The notes below the pieces were generated by a model. That model searched no databases, was not told where the DNA came from, and saw only the letters and a program-made list of their open reading frames with translations. Position numbers and translations under genes: made by a program. Below are positions 45,707-57,325 of a stretch of 64,000 bases of DNA, one piece after another; positions within the stretch are counted from its first letter, which is position 1, and each line of letters begins with the position of its first letter. Source of the DNA: Perognathus longimembris pacificus (Eukaryota > Chordata > Mammalia > Rodentia > Heteromyidae); assembly GCF_023159225.1 (NCBI RefSeq), contig NC_063180.1, forward strand, positions 8,305,297 to 8,369,296, read 5' to 3'.

Positions 45707-46913
45707 AACAAGTTAGAGATATCTAGAAAAAGATAGCTCTACAACAAACATCATCCTAAATGGTGCCCAATTATAAGCATCCTTTTAAAACCAGGAAAAA
45801 TGTGTTTCCACTTTCAAATCTATATTTTTGCAAGACAAAGAGACTGTATATCATAAGAGTAAAAATATGCAACATGAGTTAAGAAAAGAGTAAAATTGTC
45901 CTCATTCAAAGACAATATTAACTACATAGGAAACTATAAGGAATCTACAAAGAGCCTGCAATTAATTACTTAATTTAGCAAGTCTGTAGGACATAAAACC
46001 AATAGACAAAGCAAAGTACATTTCTATATACTAAAATATGTAGAAAAGTTATTTTTAAAATACAATTTATAACAGCACAAAAATATTTTAAGTAAACAAA
46101 AACATGCAGCACCTTTAAAATTAAACATAAGACATTGCTGAGAGAACTAAGAGAATATACTATGTTTATGGATCATTATAAATGATCCCCAATGCCATTC
46201 ATTAACTCACAATCCAAGTAAAATCCCCAATAAACATTTTTAAAAGAAATTGATAAGCTACTCCTAAAACAAATAAAAATATAAGGGAGTAAATAGCAAA
46301 ACATTTTGAAAAATAACACAAACATTACATAATTTTAGTGTGCACACTATTTGAAGAAATAAGTTCAAAGAAGATATACAAATGCTCAGTGAGTCCATAA
46401 ACGATGATCCACATAACTAGCCATCGAGGAAATAAAAAATTCAAACCATAATAGACTTTGTTCATAGTTATATACTAACTAAAAGGCAAAAGGCAAGATT
46501 TATCTATAGTGACCAAAAGCAAAGCAGTAATTGTTAAGGGCTAGATGTGAAAGGCTTGCCTGTAAAGGAACATCTAACGACTTTCAGAATGATAAGAATT
46601 CTCTTTGTCTTGATCATGATGATTAAATATGTGGGAACTCACCAAATGATGCACTTTAAAAGACATACTTTATTGCATTTAAGCTGCATTGCAACAACAG
46701 TGGTTATACATACACACAAAAACCTCATACAAAGATGTGAAATGACTGAAATACTCATATTTTGTGGACACAGAGAACCATGCAAAGCTTTGCAAAACTA
46801 TTTTGTTCATTTGTTACAAACCAACACCCAAACTTACTCCCTAAACCAGCAGTGTCATTCTCAGATATTATTACACAAGAAGTGAAAACAGATGTCCTCA
46901 AAAATGCTTGCTC

Positions 46914-47128
46914 TTCCAGGCATCTGTGACTCACTCCTGTAATCCTAATTATTCAAAAGATTGAAGCCAGCCTGAGCAGAAAAGTCCTCAAGATTCCATC
47001 ACCAAAACAACCAGTCAAAAGTATGTCTACAGGCCTGGCTCAGTGGTAGAACACCAGCCCAATAAGCATGTCCAATGAATATGAAGCCCCGAGTTTGAAT
47101 CCTGATACTGGAAAAAATAAATAAATAT
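46914..47128 (+). repeat. B1-ID composite SINE
   Basis: Head ACTCACTCCTGTAATCCTAA, middle AAGCCAGCCTGAGCAGAAAA, then an ID-like tail GGCCTGGCTCAGTGGTAGAA and GCCCCGAGTTTGAATCCTGA, then an AATA-rich tail. Its right half is ID-like, not Geo. Confidence 0.7.
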
Positions 47129-47147
47129 ATTTTAATTGCTTGTTGCA

Positions 47148-47395
47148 GCCAGACACTGGTGGCTCACATCTGTAATCCTAGCTATTCAGGAGACTGAAAT
47201 TTGAGGATTGTGTTTCAAAGCCAACCTGGGCAGAAAAATCTGTGAGCCTCATTTCTCCAATAAACTACACAGAAAAAGTCAGAAGTGGTACTGTGGCTCA
47301 CACAATAAATCACTAGCCTCGAGCAAAGAAAGCTCAGGAAGAACACCCAGGCCCTGTGTTCAAGGCCCAGCACAGGCAAAAAAAAAAAAAAGCAG
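47148..47395 (+). repeat. 7SL-headed/Geo-tailed composite SINE
   Basis: All parts present: GGTGGCTCACATCTGTAATC, GAGCCTCATTTCTCCAATAA, GTACTGTGGCTCACACAATA and GTTCAAGGCCCAGCACAGGC, with 13 A. Confidence 0.88.
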
Positions 47396-47582
47396 AATTA
47401 TGATTCAATCTTGCTGACGTGATGTTGAGTAGAAGAAGCTAAATACAAACAATACACATTGTATAATTCCATTTAAATGAAGCTTTAGAACTGTCAAAAG
47501 ATTGCCATTGATAGAAGTCAAAATTATGGTTTTGCCTGCGGCAGGAGCAAAAACTGTTAGATTTAAGTGGGTAGGAATTTTT
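47396..47582 (+). mobile_element. Ancient L1 3' fragment, first part
   Basis: ATACACATTGTATAATTCCA and TTTAAATGAAGCTTTAGAAC resemble the C-terminal end of L1M ORF2. It continues after the two SINE pieces that follow. Confidence 0.5.
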
Positions 47583-47676
47583 TTCTCTTCTTTGGGCTTG
47601 AACTCAGGGCCTGGGTACTATCCCTAAGCCTCTTTGTGCTCAAGGCTAGTGCCCTACTACTTGAGCCCCAGCATCA
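47583..47676 (-). repeat. Geo half-SINE fragment
   Basis: Minus strand: GCTCAAGTAGTAGGGCACTA and GAGTTCAAGCCCAAAG. Only the Geo half is present. Confidence 0.7.
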
Positions 47677-47678
47677 CT

Positions 47679-47798
47679 TTTTTTTTTTTTTTTTTTTTTG
47701 CACCCGGGTGGGGTGGTAGAGCTTGAACTCAGGGCCTGGGCACTGCCCCTGAGCTCTTTTTGCTCAAGGCTCTACTACTTGAGCCACAGTGTCACTGG
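47679..47798 (-). repeat. Geo half-SINE with T run
   Basis: T run of about 21 (A tail on the minus strand), then CTTGAACTCAGGGCCTGGGC and CTACTACTTGAGCCACAGTG. A second Geo-only copy beside the first in the same orientation. Confidence 0.75.
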
Positions 47799-47944
47799 AA
47801 ATTTTTTGAGGTGCTAGAATATTCTATATGTTGATTTGAGTGGTGATTTACACAGGAATCATCATTTATCAAAACTGTATACATGTACATTTTATGGCAT
47901 ATGAATTAATCCTCAAAATGGAATAAAAATACAATGTAAACTAG
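47799..47944 (+). mobile_element. Ancient L1 3' UTR, second part
   Basis: TTCTATATGTTGATTTGAGT, GGTGATTTACACAGG and ATTTATCAAAACTGTATACA are typical of L1M 3' UTRs; it ends near AATGGAATAAAAATAC. Confidence 0.55.
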
Positions 47945-48890
47945 AAAAATGTTGCTGTTATTTGAAAAAATTGGCAAAAAATTTAGAAATCCTAGAAATA
48001 TTTTCATGTTAACTATACACTAGATCAATTACTGAAGTTAAGTTCATTTCTGTATACTACAACAAACAATTGGACTTAAATACCAAAAATCTTATTCAAC
48101 GTATTTAGATAGATGAATCTATTCTTATCCTAAGGAGTAAAATAAAGATTGCTTAAGCAAAACACAAAAACTCTAAACTTAAAAATGAAACAATAAATTT
48201 AACCACATCCAAGGAAAAAATTCCAATCATTCAAAAGAAACTTTTATATAAAAGCAAAAGACAAGTCATTACATGAGAAAAGGTATTTACAGCATATTTA
48301 ACAAACAAGAGGTTACTTCCCAGATTATAAATGTTTATGGTATATAAAGATTAAAAAACTCAATAGCAAGTACAAATGATTAAAAGTAAAAGTATGAGCT
48401 GGAAATAAAAAAGATATCAACTTCATCTGTAACTGGGAGATATAAATTAAGACCACACTCAACAAAAATTAGGACTGAAACTAAAAAAGGATGGACAAAC
48501 AGGCTCTCTGAAGCAATACAGATGGATGTGAGAGTTGGCAGTATCTTGTTAAATTAAACATTTACATGTCTTATGAACCACCAGTAGTTCTCCATCCTAT
48601 ATAAAAGAAACATCTGGAGAGACACATAAAAGCCTTGCTCAGCAGTGTTCATAGCAGCACCTACTGAGAAAAACAAAACACTAAAATAACTCAAATAATT
48701 TTATATTCACAAGTGCATATGATATAGCAAGGAAAGTGAATGAATTACAGTCACATGTAAAAATATGGATAAATATTTCTAGCCGTTGTTGAGTGATCAA
48801 AGCAAACCTAAGAATACCAACTTAAATATGATACATCATTTATAATAGGCTGAAACAAGTATAATTGAGCTTTTTGTTTGGCATGTTTAC
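47945..48890 (+). mobile_element. Ancient LINE-1 (L1M-like) fragment
   Basis: ORF2-like text: AAAGCAAAAGACAAGTCATT, GAGAAAAGGTATTTACAGCA, TACTTCCCAGATTATAAATG, CTCAATAGCAAGTACAAATG, and later TTGTTAAATTAAACATTTAC and GTGTTCATAGCAGCACCTAC. Badly decayed; no frame. Confidence 0.5.
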
Positions 48891-48897
48891 ACGTATG

Positions 48898-49210
48898 ATC
48901 TAGTGTTAGTCAGGAATTTCATTCCTGTCACAAATACCTGGCATACCAACTTAAAAGGAGAAAAAGTTTACTGTGGCTAGTGGTTTCAGAGGTTCAAATC
49001 CAATGATTGGCTGACTCCATTGTTTCTGGACTTGTAGTGAGGCAGAGAGAGCATCATGACATCGGGTGTGGCGGCAGAGCAAGCAAGCATTGAAGGAGGA
49101 AGTGGCTAGGGGGATAAGATATGCCATTCAAAAGTGGGTCCCACTCCTAAAGGTTCCACCACTGCCAATATAGAACAAGCCTTTGACACAGCAGACTGTG
49201 GAAGACAGTT
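48898..49210 (-). mobile_element. Rodent MaLR-type LTR relic
   Basis: Complement of MaLR LTR end first: CTGTCACAAATACCTGGCAT, AGGAGAAAAAGTTTACTGTG, TTTCAGAGGTTCAAATCCAA, then GATAAGATATGCCATTCAAA and CTAAAGGTTCCACCACTGCC. LTR only. Confidence 0.6.
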
Positions 49211-51084
49211 CAGATGAGATAATAAATAGATTAGTAGATAATCTATAAATAGATAAACTGTGAGTAGGTAGGTAGATAGATAATAGGAACACCTAAGTAT
49301 GTGTTTATATACATACATACCTATACCCATACATATATACACATACATACCCATATATATCCATATGTATATGTATACATAATACATATGGGAAGATTAC
49401 ACAAAATAAAGCTAGGAAAATAAAGATAAACTAAGTGTTCAGAATAGCCATTGCCTAAACTGAAGGAGATAAGTTGTCAGAGAGGGTGCATCCCAAGATT
49501 ATGTTCTGTTTCTTCAGTTGGATGATTGTATTAGGTAGAAAAATCCCTTTCTAAAGATGTCCATAAATGTAAAAGAATGAAACAAGAGAGTTAGTGTCAA
49601 GACGATGTGATGTGACAAAGATTCAACTGACCCATGCTGCCTTGGGGGACTAGAAGGAAAGGGCCCAGCAGGCAGCCTCTAAACTAGAAGCCATAGAAAA
49701 GAAAACAAGGACACGGATTATTTCCTAGATCTTCCAAGAGAAACACAACTCTGCCAACAATTTGATTTTAACTTGGTAAAATCAAATACACTTTTCTAGC
49801 CTCCAAAACTCTCAGAAAATAAATCTCTGTTATGTTAAGCAACCAAATCTATGATGGTTTGCTACAGCATTAATAATTAATGCAAGGATCATTCCATTGT
49901 TGAACTAGCAATTAAAGAAGTCAAAGACAGTCTTTAAAGGACTCATAATAATGAGTCTTGACCTGAAGGTCAAGAATAATCTTTTAATATCTAAACCTTT
50001 CATTTTAAACTTAGAAAAGTGGACAATACTTAATGCCTAGACATCTCTCAGGCATCTGAATCCATGATGTTGGGCAGCTCCCCAAGGAAGGCTGCGTTAA
50101 CCTAGGAGGAAGACATGGAATTTTTAGTTCTAGTTAATCCACTGTTGCAAAGAAAGTGTCTAGATCCTAAATGTCAGGATGGCTGCATCAAATTGGTGAT
50201 TTTCAAACATACAACTGCAAAACTCTCTTATAAGAGGAGTCCAGTAGGGAATTCCAAGCTACCTTTATTCCAGTACAGGGAAAGGGGGGAGGCAAGACCA
50301 TCTGGAAATAAAATAACAACTTTGAGGACAACCATCAGTCCCCAAATGGAAAAGATTGGGGGATCTGCCTTGTAAGGCTGGCCTTATTCAGGCAGAGCCA
50401 GTTCCAAATATCATTGGCAGTTTTTTTCTGGGTCACCAAGCAGCCCAAATTCTCAGGGGCTCATGGCTGCAACCATTTCTTTCCCTTACTGGCCTACAGG
50501 TTAGCTGGACCAAACTTATATGGCTGCTAGTCAGGGTCCTCTCTATTCCATGTCTTCTTTCTGGTACCAGAGTCCTCTCCTCTCCTTCAAGATACCACAG
50601 GGCCACATAATCAGCTGTATGCATATAGCACATGTGCTCCTGAGCATCGATAGAGCAGAGGATTATACTCTAGTGTGAGGGACTGCCACTCATTTGGCTA
50701 TGGACATGTCACCATGTGACAGGGGTGAAGTAAAGGAATGAGGGGCATTGATATGATCTTTGCTGTTGTCCAGTGGGCTCTGATTGAGAGGAATCCAGTC
50801 AACCCACTGTTAGCTTAAAGTTACTTACGTGTAAGTGTGCAGATAAATAATGCATAGGGAAAAATATTTTTACAGCATGACTCCAAACTCCAAATCCATT
50901 CAAAGTTTTTGTTTGTTTTCACCTCTTGAGAAAAATGAGTACCTTGTCAGGTAAAGCAGGTGACTCCAGGAAGAAAAAAAAAAGGCTGCTGTCTCTGTTG
51001 TCCCTTCCTTAAAAGTCTGTATCACCTTGGGAAATTGTGCTTTGATACACAGTTCTCAGCTGAAGGAAGAGCTGTCCCTGGGGA
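49211..51084. other. Intergenic with tetranucleotide repeats
   Basis: GATA/TAGG-like repeats at about 49219-49285 and ATAC/ATAT repeats at 49306-49392. The minus frame 49106-49387 is made of them. Frames at 50115-50610 show no domain. No gene supported. Confidence 0.4.
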
Positions 51085-51415
51085 CTGTTATCCCCTGTGC
51101 CCCTCCATTCATATGTTGAAGCCTATTCCCCTCCCCAGTTCCTCCTGATGGGACTGTATTTGGAAGTAGGGCCTCTAAAGTGATATTAAAGTTAAAATAC
51201 TCTGATCCAATGTGATGCGTGCCCCATAAAAGTTGGAAATTTAGACACGTAAGAGACACCAGAGATGTGTATGCATTAAGGAAAAACCTGTAAGAACACA
51301 GCAAGGAGACCATCTGCAAGCCCAAAAGTGGGGCTTCTAAATAAACCTTTAGTCATAGACTTCCAGTGCCCAGAACTGCAAATACATTCTAGTTGTTAAG
51401 ATTCAAAGGTAGGCC
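51085..51415 (+). mobile_element. MLT1-like LTR relic
   Basis: TCATATGTTGAAGCCTATTC, GGACTGTATTTGGAAGTAGG, TACTCTGATCCAATGTGATG, ACACAGCAAGGAGACCATCT, then CTTCCAGTGCCCAGAACTGC in the MLT1 order. Confidence 0.65.
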
Positions 51416-51926
51416 TGGGAGACTAGGCAATCTGTGGTGGACTTGGATTCCCCTGCAAGGACCCCATGAGGGGGCAGAGTCCCAAAGAAGTTGAGGGGCC
51501 AGGGGCATGGAATATCTGCCAAGGAAAGCTATGAACCATGAGTGCAACCAGCCCAAGAAAGCGGTCATGTGTGCTACAGCTGTTGGGCAAGACTGCCCAA
51601 ACCCTCTGGCACTCAAACTACGACATGCCCTAGATGCCAGATTTAATGTTTTCCCTGCTGGGTTTGATCTTGTTTTGGTACCATTCCTCATTTCTATTCC
51701 CCCATTCATTTCTTTTGAAATGGGAATATTTACTCTATGCAATTGTATCTTGGAAGCATGTAACTTTCTTTTTTATTTACAGGAGCTCACAGCTAAGAGT
51801 TTTCCTCGAGTCTCAAGAGAGACTTTAAATTTGTAGTCTTGAACACTGTTGGAACTGTTAATACCGAACAGATTCACAGAGATGGACTGAATGCCTTTTG
51901 CCTCATGAGATGGACCGAACAGGGGA
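51416..51926. other. Intergenic, nothing recognised
   Basis: Frames on both strands (51389-51742 minus, 51507-51836 plus) overlap; neither has a recognisable domain. Confidence 0.35.
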
Positions 51927-52262
51927 AGAATATTATGATTTGGATGTGAACTGTTCCCCATAGGCTTGTGGTTTGAATGCCTGGTCCCCAGTTAGTGTTA
52001 TTATTTTAGGAGGCTTTGGAAATTTTAGGAGGTAGAGCATCACTGAGGGCAGGTCCTTGGGAATAGCTTGTCCCCGACCCCTTTAGGTTTCAGCTCTGCT
52101 TCCAGTCTGCCATAAAGTGAGCCCCTCCTCCATCACACATTGTTGCTACCATGATAATCTTCCCAAGTCCGTGGGACCCCCTGAAAGTTTGAGCCAAATT
52201 AAATAGTTCCTCTCTTTATTCTCAGATTTTTTTTTTTTTTTGGTCACAGCATTGCCAAAATA
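51927..52262 (+). mobile_element. ORR1-like MaLR LTR relic
   Basis: TATTATGATTTGGATGTGAA, TGTGGTTTGAATGCCTGGTC, CTGCTTCCAGTCTGCCATAA, GAAAGTTTGAGCCAAATTAA and GGTCACAGCATTGCCAAAAT follow a rodent MaLR LTR from head to tail. LTR only. Confidence 0.65.
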
Positions 52263-52849
52263 CCATGCAATCAGTCTCCCGCACCAGATTTTGTTTTACT
52301 CAGTCTACCACACATATGGCTGTAAATTCAACATTCTGCTTAAAATCACCACTATCCAACAATATCAGTGCTACTCCTGTGAAGTGACTGGAGGCTGACG
52401 AAAGAGAAGGTCAAGAGAAAGCGGTTAGACAGAATGCACTCTGTCCCTTAACAGGGGAACATTCCCGACTTTCCAAAGGACAGATTCAGACAAATCTTTG
52501 TTCCTCATCTGCAGCCACATTTGACACCTTGAAGAAAGGCAGTGATCATGATGGCCTGGCCTTACCTCTGCAAACCAAGGCCCTCCCCAACAACAACTTG
52601 CCCTGCTCCCCATATCCATTAGATTTAAAAAGGATTTGAGGGTTCTGACACCCCAGTCCTCAGTGCTAAACTGCAAAAAACAATTTTAGTACAAAGAGGG
52701 GGAAGACAGTGAGGAGATAGGGGAGCCATGAGTTGCCTCTGTATTCTCTTGATCTGAATTGTTTTTCAGGCTGACAAACGGAGATTATTCTTCTGTTTTT
52801 TGAGTCTGTAGATTTGAATGGAGTTCTTTCTCACCTCACAAGGGAGTAG
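52263..52849. other. Intergenic, nothing recognised
   Basis: Unique by eye. Confidence 0.4.
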
Positions 52850-53065
52850 AGAGAGAAGAATGTAGCAAATGTCAATGGCAGGTTGATAATCCTACAATCA
52901 TTGACTTGAAGCACTTACCAACCAATGAGACCTGGCTGCCTAATCTGCTGCATCAATACATATTATTAGCAACCTTTAATTGATGGATTATTGACAGAAA
53001 GCAGGGTGTGCTTTAGGAGCAGGCAGTGTGAGGGAGTACTGAGTGAGGGAGAGTTAATCTGCAAA
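52850..53065. promoter_or_regulatory. Candidate conserved non-coding element, PBX/HOX-like
   Basis: Repeat-free block with clustered homeodomain and TALE-type words: AATCATTGACTT near 52897, TTAATTGATGGATTATTGAC (about 52976-52995) followed by a TTGACAG (52991-52997) of MEIS/PREP type. Chance cannot be ruled out without alignments. Confidence 0.28.
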
Positions 53066-54210
53066 GGATAAATGTAATGTAATATCTTATTCTGGAATTG
53101 GGTCAGGGCAAAGAGAATCATCTCCAGAAAGATAACTCCCAAACTCAGCTTTTCTCCTTCCCTTTTGTCAAGTCCATCCAAACTCATACTGCTCTCATTC
53201 CTATAGGTTTAATGGCTCTCAGCCCTTTATCTTAAATTCAACTGTAGTTGTTGGGAGACAGGGAAGAAAGGAAGTTAGAGAGGAAATGTAACCACTTGCA
53301 TTAGGATTTCAGCTTGTTAATGTATTGAGGCCTAAGAACTGGTCCCTAGCAAAGAGCCAGGGCCACTAGCCTCTCAAGGATAAGACACTGCTCCATATTT
53401 TCATGGCTCAGTTCTGGAAACCTAGAAAGAGCGAGGTAGAGGAAGACAGACTTTGAATGAAGAAACATAACAAAGAAGCCTATTTAGTAGTGGGTAGAAG
53501 AATGTGCCACTGAGAAACTACTACCAGTCATAGATGGAAACTAGAGAGGAAAAGCAGTTGAGTAAGGGATAAAGTGACATATTTACAAGTACACATGAGG
53601 ACCTCTGGGGGCATAAATGCTATATAGTTCTATTTAAATAACCCACAGCTCAGACTTTGCTTTATGCAGCCTTAGGAATGCCTTATAATTTTGTTTAGGT
53701 ATTCAGGTCTTTCTACCCCCCTCCCAACTGCATGTGGGAAGAGATTCCTATCCCTCAGATTATAGTTTGGAAGGGATCTGGATCCACAGAAATAGTTCTC
53801 TTTCATTAGATACTACTAATCTCATTACAAGGGTCAGAAAAGTCAACCCTTTTTCTTCTAGCTCCACGGATCTTCACACAGAGATGTGTGAACATAAATA
53901 AACTGGAAAGTTGCCCCTCCTTCCACCTGAGAACCGGTGGGAAAGAAACAAAAGGACTGGAACCAAAGAAGGTAGTTAAAGTTTAGTTTGTCCTCTGCAG
54001 GCAGAGCTGACAGTAGGACAGGAAAACAGCATTGTCCCTGCAACTGTGTTTCTTGTAGAGAAGGGTCCTTTCATGTCCTGTCGGAGAAAACCATCCGTGG
54101 GTCATTTTTCTTATAGCATCAACAGATCCTGACTCTGTGTATACACAACAAAGTAGCTGTAAAGGCAGCACAAGTATATCAAAGGTATATTTTAAGAATG
54201 TCTCAGAGCC
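53066..54210. other. Intergenic, nothing recognised
   Basis: No gene or repeat identified with confidence; minus frames at 53858-54216 show no domain. Confidence 0.4.
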
Positions 54211-54460
54211 AGGCACTGGTGGCTCATACCTGTATTCCTAGCTACTCAGGAAGCTGAATTGTGAGGATAGTGGTTCAAATCCAGCCTGGAGGAAAAAAAG
54301 TCCGTGAGACGTTTATCTCCAATTAATCACCAGAAAGCCAAAAGTGAAGCTGTAGCTCAAAGTGGTGGAGTACTAGCCTTGAGCAAAAGAGCTCAGGGAC
54401 AGTGCCCAGACCCCGAATTCAAACTCCATGACTGACAACAACCACAAAAAATACGTGTCT
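54211..54460 (+). repeat. 7SL-headed/Geo-tailed composite SINE
   Basis: Well-preserved copy: GGTGGCTCATACCTGTATTC, TTATCTCCAATTAATCACCA, GTGGTGGAGTACTAGCCTTG and GAATTCAAACTCCATGACTG in order. Confidence 0.9.
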
Positions 54461-55062
54461 CAGTCCCTGAATGAGAATATTTTCTGTTTTCAAGCCCCAA
54501 GCTTCCCAGGTAGCTAGAACAGCACCAGAGACCAGCACCCCTTGTGTTCTAGGAATGATCAGGTAGAACAAGCAGGAGCTGACTCCTCAAATGCATAAAG
54601 ATTGGCAGGTTTTCACAGACTGATTTAATTTAGTGACTAGAGCACTGATATGTTTTTAAGCATTGATACCCTTTCAAAATAGGTCATCAGCACCTGAGTT
54701 GGTCTACTATATTACCTGGTTTTGTGTAAGCAAATGCTGTAGCTAGGATAACACTGGTGTGCTGGCCAAATGGACACACCAGGGGCAGGGATTGCTCCAG
54801 CCCTGGGGGCCCATGTTAGCCTGCAGGAGGATCTCTTGATATTGAGGGTGAGGATCCATCATGCTCATCCTTGTTCTTAGGATGAACTAAGGACAGCTGC
54901 ATTTGTTTGGGCAAAGCCATTCTGAGAGAGGGAGACTGAGAAGAAGCTATTGAATAATCTAAGATAAACACTTAACCTCATGACTCTCCAGTTTTTCCTA
55001 CAAGAATGTGGTGCCAGAGTACATTTAGTGAACAGTCAATAAGACAATGGAATTTTTCTATT
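54461..55062. other. Intergenic, nothing recognised
   Basis: Unique by eye. Confidence 0.4.
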
Positions 55063-55392
55063 GTGATCACAAATACCTGAGACCATTAATTTATATAAAA
55101 AATAAAAGGGTTATTTTCTCTCACAGTTTTGGAGGTTTCAGTCCACTGTCTATTGGCTCCCTTGGTTTGGGGCCTATGATGAGACAATACATCTGCCACT
55201 AACCCCAAGCCCAGGAAGCAAATAAGGGAGACAGGAGAAAGGACTAGTGTGTCAATATTTCCCCATCATTTCTCAGTGACTGAAAGTCTTCTCCCTAGAC
55301 TTCACCTCCTAAAGATTCTACCACCTTACAAAAATGCCACATTTTCAAAACATGGGCCTTTGAATAACATTTAAGATGCCAACTACTGTAAC
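55063..55392 (-). mobile_element. MaLR-type LTR relic
   Basis: ATCACAAATACCTGAGACCA, CACAGTTTTGGAGGTTTCAG, TCCACTGTCTATTGGCTCCC, CTTCACCTCCTAAAGATTCT and ACCACCTTACAAAAATGCCA are the complement of a MaLR LTR. Confidence 0.6.
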
Positions 55393-56289
55393 ATTTAATA
55401 AGTTGTAAAATGCTTTGTAAGTAGTAAGATTTTTTTCCCTCAGCAAATATATAGGATTCCAATAAATACATTAAGGTAAAGAAAAGAATAGAGACTCGAG
55501 AAAGGTAGATGCCACCTCTAATTTCCTCCCTTACTGGCTGGTGCAGGAAAAGCATGCAATAAAATATTTGTCAAGTAAATTTAGTCATTCATTTTGAGAT
55601 TTTGTGGGAAGAAGAAATAGCATTGATCTACTGTACATAGACCATGAGCCCATGTGCTGCCTTTCAGATCAGATGTTTTTCTTTTCCTTTGCCTCAGATA
55701 TTCAGAGACCACAATCAGTCCCTGCAGATTTGCTGGCTGCCAGGATCCTACTGAAAATTTCTACTGAAATAAGTGATTCCTTCAAATCATGTTTTCTGGG
55801 CCTTGGAAGACAGGAGACATGCTCCAAAAGTTACCCTTTGGCACATGAAAATACAATAGTCTTCCAGAAAATACAATAGAGCTTGGCGATTGTAACTCTT
55901 GCAGAAGTCATGGTTTGGCCTCCTTGTAGTGGCCTGCCACTGCTTGCAATACCAGATGCGGGGGACCCCCTTTCAGTCTCATCACTGGTAGCCTGGAAAG
56001 TTAGAAGGCTAGGGGCCTAGAAGGTCCAATGCTGCATGTGGATAGACCTGGATTTCCACTCAGACCTGTAGCTGAGGACTATAACTCTTTACCTTAGGTT
56101 CCTTTCTAGCAAACCAGAGCATGTCTGTCCTCTCTAGCTTAGTCTGACTGTCCAGGAAGACTGGAAGTTGAAAGTAGAGTCCATTTTTTATTTAGGGACT
56201 GAAATATGCTCAAAAGCAGATAGATGTCCAGTCTCCAGGCCATAGCACTTACAATGAACCTAACTACATCAAAGATTAGTTTCTAAGTG
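55393..56289. other. Intergenic, nothing recognised
   Basis: The frame 55604-55879 has no known domain. No gene supported. Confidence 0.4.
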
Positions 56290-56340
56290 GGCACCGGTGG
56301 CTCACACCTGTCATCCTAGTTACTCAGGAAGCTGAGATCT
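56290..56340 (+). repeat. 7SL-headed/Geo-tailed SINE, part 1 (split by IDL-Geo)
   Basis: Head only: GCACCGGTGGCTCACACCTG and TAGTTACTCAGGAAGCTGAG. It continues at 56570. Confidence 0.92.
56326..56340. repeat. Target-site duplication, left, of nested IDL-Geo
   Basis: AGGAAGCTGAGATCT, identical to 56555-56569 (the first A may belong to the tail). It is part of the host SINE head. Confidence 0.95.
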
Positions 56341-56554
56341 TGGGGCTGGGAATATGGCCTAGTGGCAAGAGTGCTTGACTTGTATACATGAAGCCCTGGG
56401 TTCGATTCCCCAGCACCACATATATAGAAAATGGCCAGAAGTGGCGCTGTGGCCCAAGTGGCAGGGTGCTAGCCTTGAGCAAAAAGAAGCCAGGGACAGT
56501 GCTCAGGCCCTGAGTCCAAGGCCCAGGACTGGCAAAAAAAAAAAAAAAAAAAAA
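56341..56554 (+). mobile_element. IDL-Geo SINE inserted in another SINE
   Basis: TGGGGCTGGGAATATGGCCT start, B box GGTTCGATTCC, linker CATATATAGAAAATGGCC, Geo half GTGGCCCAAGTGGCAGGGTG and a 21-A tail. Slightly more diverged than the copies at 21155 and 45499 (for example TTGACTTGTATACATGAAGC). Confidence 0.95.
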
Positions 56555-56569
56555 AGGAAGCTGAGATCT

Positions 56570-56775
56570 GAGGATCATTCGAAGCCACCCTGGGCAAGAA
56601 AGCTTGTGAGACTCTTATCTCCAATTAACCACCATCCCTTCCCTTAAAAAATAAAGCCAGAAGTCAAGCTGTGGTTGAAGTGGTAGAGTGCTAGCCTTGA
56701 GCCCAAAGCTCAGGGACAGTGCCCAGGCCCTGAGTTCAAGCCCCAGGACCAGCACCACAAAAAAAAAAAAAAAGG
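56570..56775 (+). repeat. 7SL-headed/Geo-tailed SINE, part 2
   Basis: Continues after the insertion: GAGGATCATTCGAAGCCACC, TTATCTCCAATTAACCACCA, AGTGGTAGAGTGCTAGCCTT, CTGAGTTCAAGCCCCAGGAC and about 16 A. Confidence 0.93.
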
Positions 56776-57179
56776 TTTGCTTCTAAGATAAAATCCAAAT
56801 GGAAGTTTTAGAGTTGAGAACAGTGTATGTAGGTCTCAAGTAGTAGCTTAAGAATGAGAAATATTTGTGACTAGATGGGAGTCTAAGTCAGGCTGCCTTC
56901 AGCTACCTGGGAAGCATGGATGAGAAATGTTCTCCTGAAGCAGCATCCCCTGATCCAGTGAAACGACAAGGCCACAGAAACAAGATTGTGAGTTTCCTCC
57001 CTGTAGTTTTCAAGTGCAAAATAAAGAAAAAGTTGATAATCCCTTTAACTTATTTTATTTATGCCAAAGCCAATCACATTCTTGTGGTTAATTTCCTCCT
57101 AGTAGGCCAGGAAAAAAACACTAAAGTGTCCACCTGTGCCAACTCCTTAGCAAGCCATGGGCTGAGATTTTCACCACGT
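56776..57179. other. Intergenic, nothing recognised
   Basis: The frame 56916-57191 has no known domain and no context that supports it. Confidence 0.4.
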
Positions 57180-57325
57180 TGCTTTCTGTGACTCCATAAA
57201 AGCTCTAAGAAGTTGGCACCATTCTCCCCACTTCACAGATGAGCCCATCAAGTCTTAAACAAGTCAAGTAGATTGACTCAGATTCCAGACTATTTCTCAA
57301 ATCTCCTGTTCTCCAGGGCTTTTAC
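57180..57325 (+). repeat. MIR SINE fragment
   Basis: CACCATTCTCCCCACTTCAC, AGATGAGCCCATCAAGTC and AACAAGTCAAGTAGATTGAC follow the MIR core. Confidence 0.55.

Larger units (their letters stand above)
44870..46905 (+). mobile_element. Ancient LINE-1 (L1M-like) fragment
   Basis: Degraded L1 ORF2 text in order: ACATCATCCTAAATGGTGCC (RT region, near 45749), then GACATAAAACCAATAGACAA, CATTTCTATATACTAAAATA, ATGTTTATGGATCATTATAA and AATGCCATTCATTAACTCAC, GAAGATATACAAATGCTCAG. A 3'-UTR-like part follows at 46600-46700. It is interrupted by the IDL-Geo at 45499. No frame survives. Edges are approximate. Confidence 0.6.
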
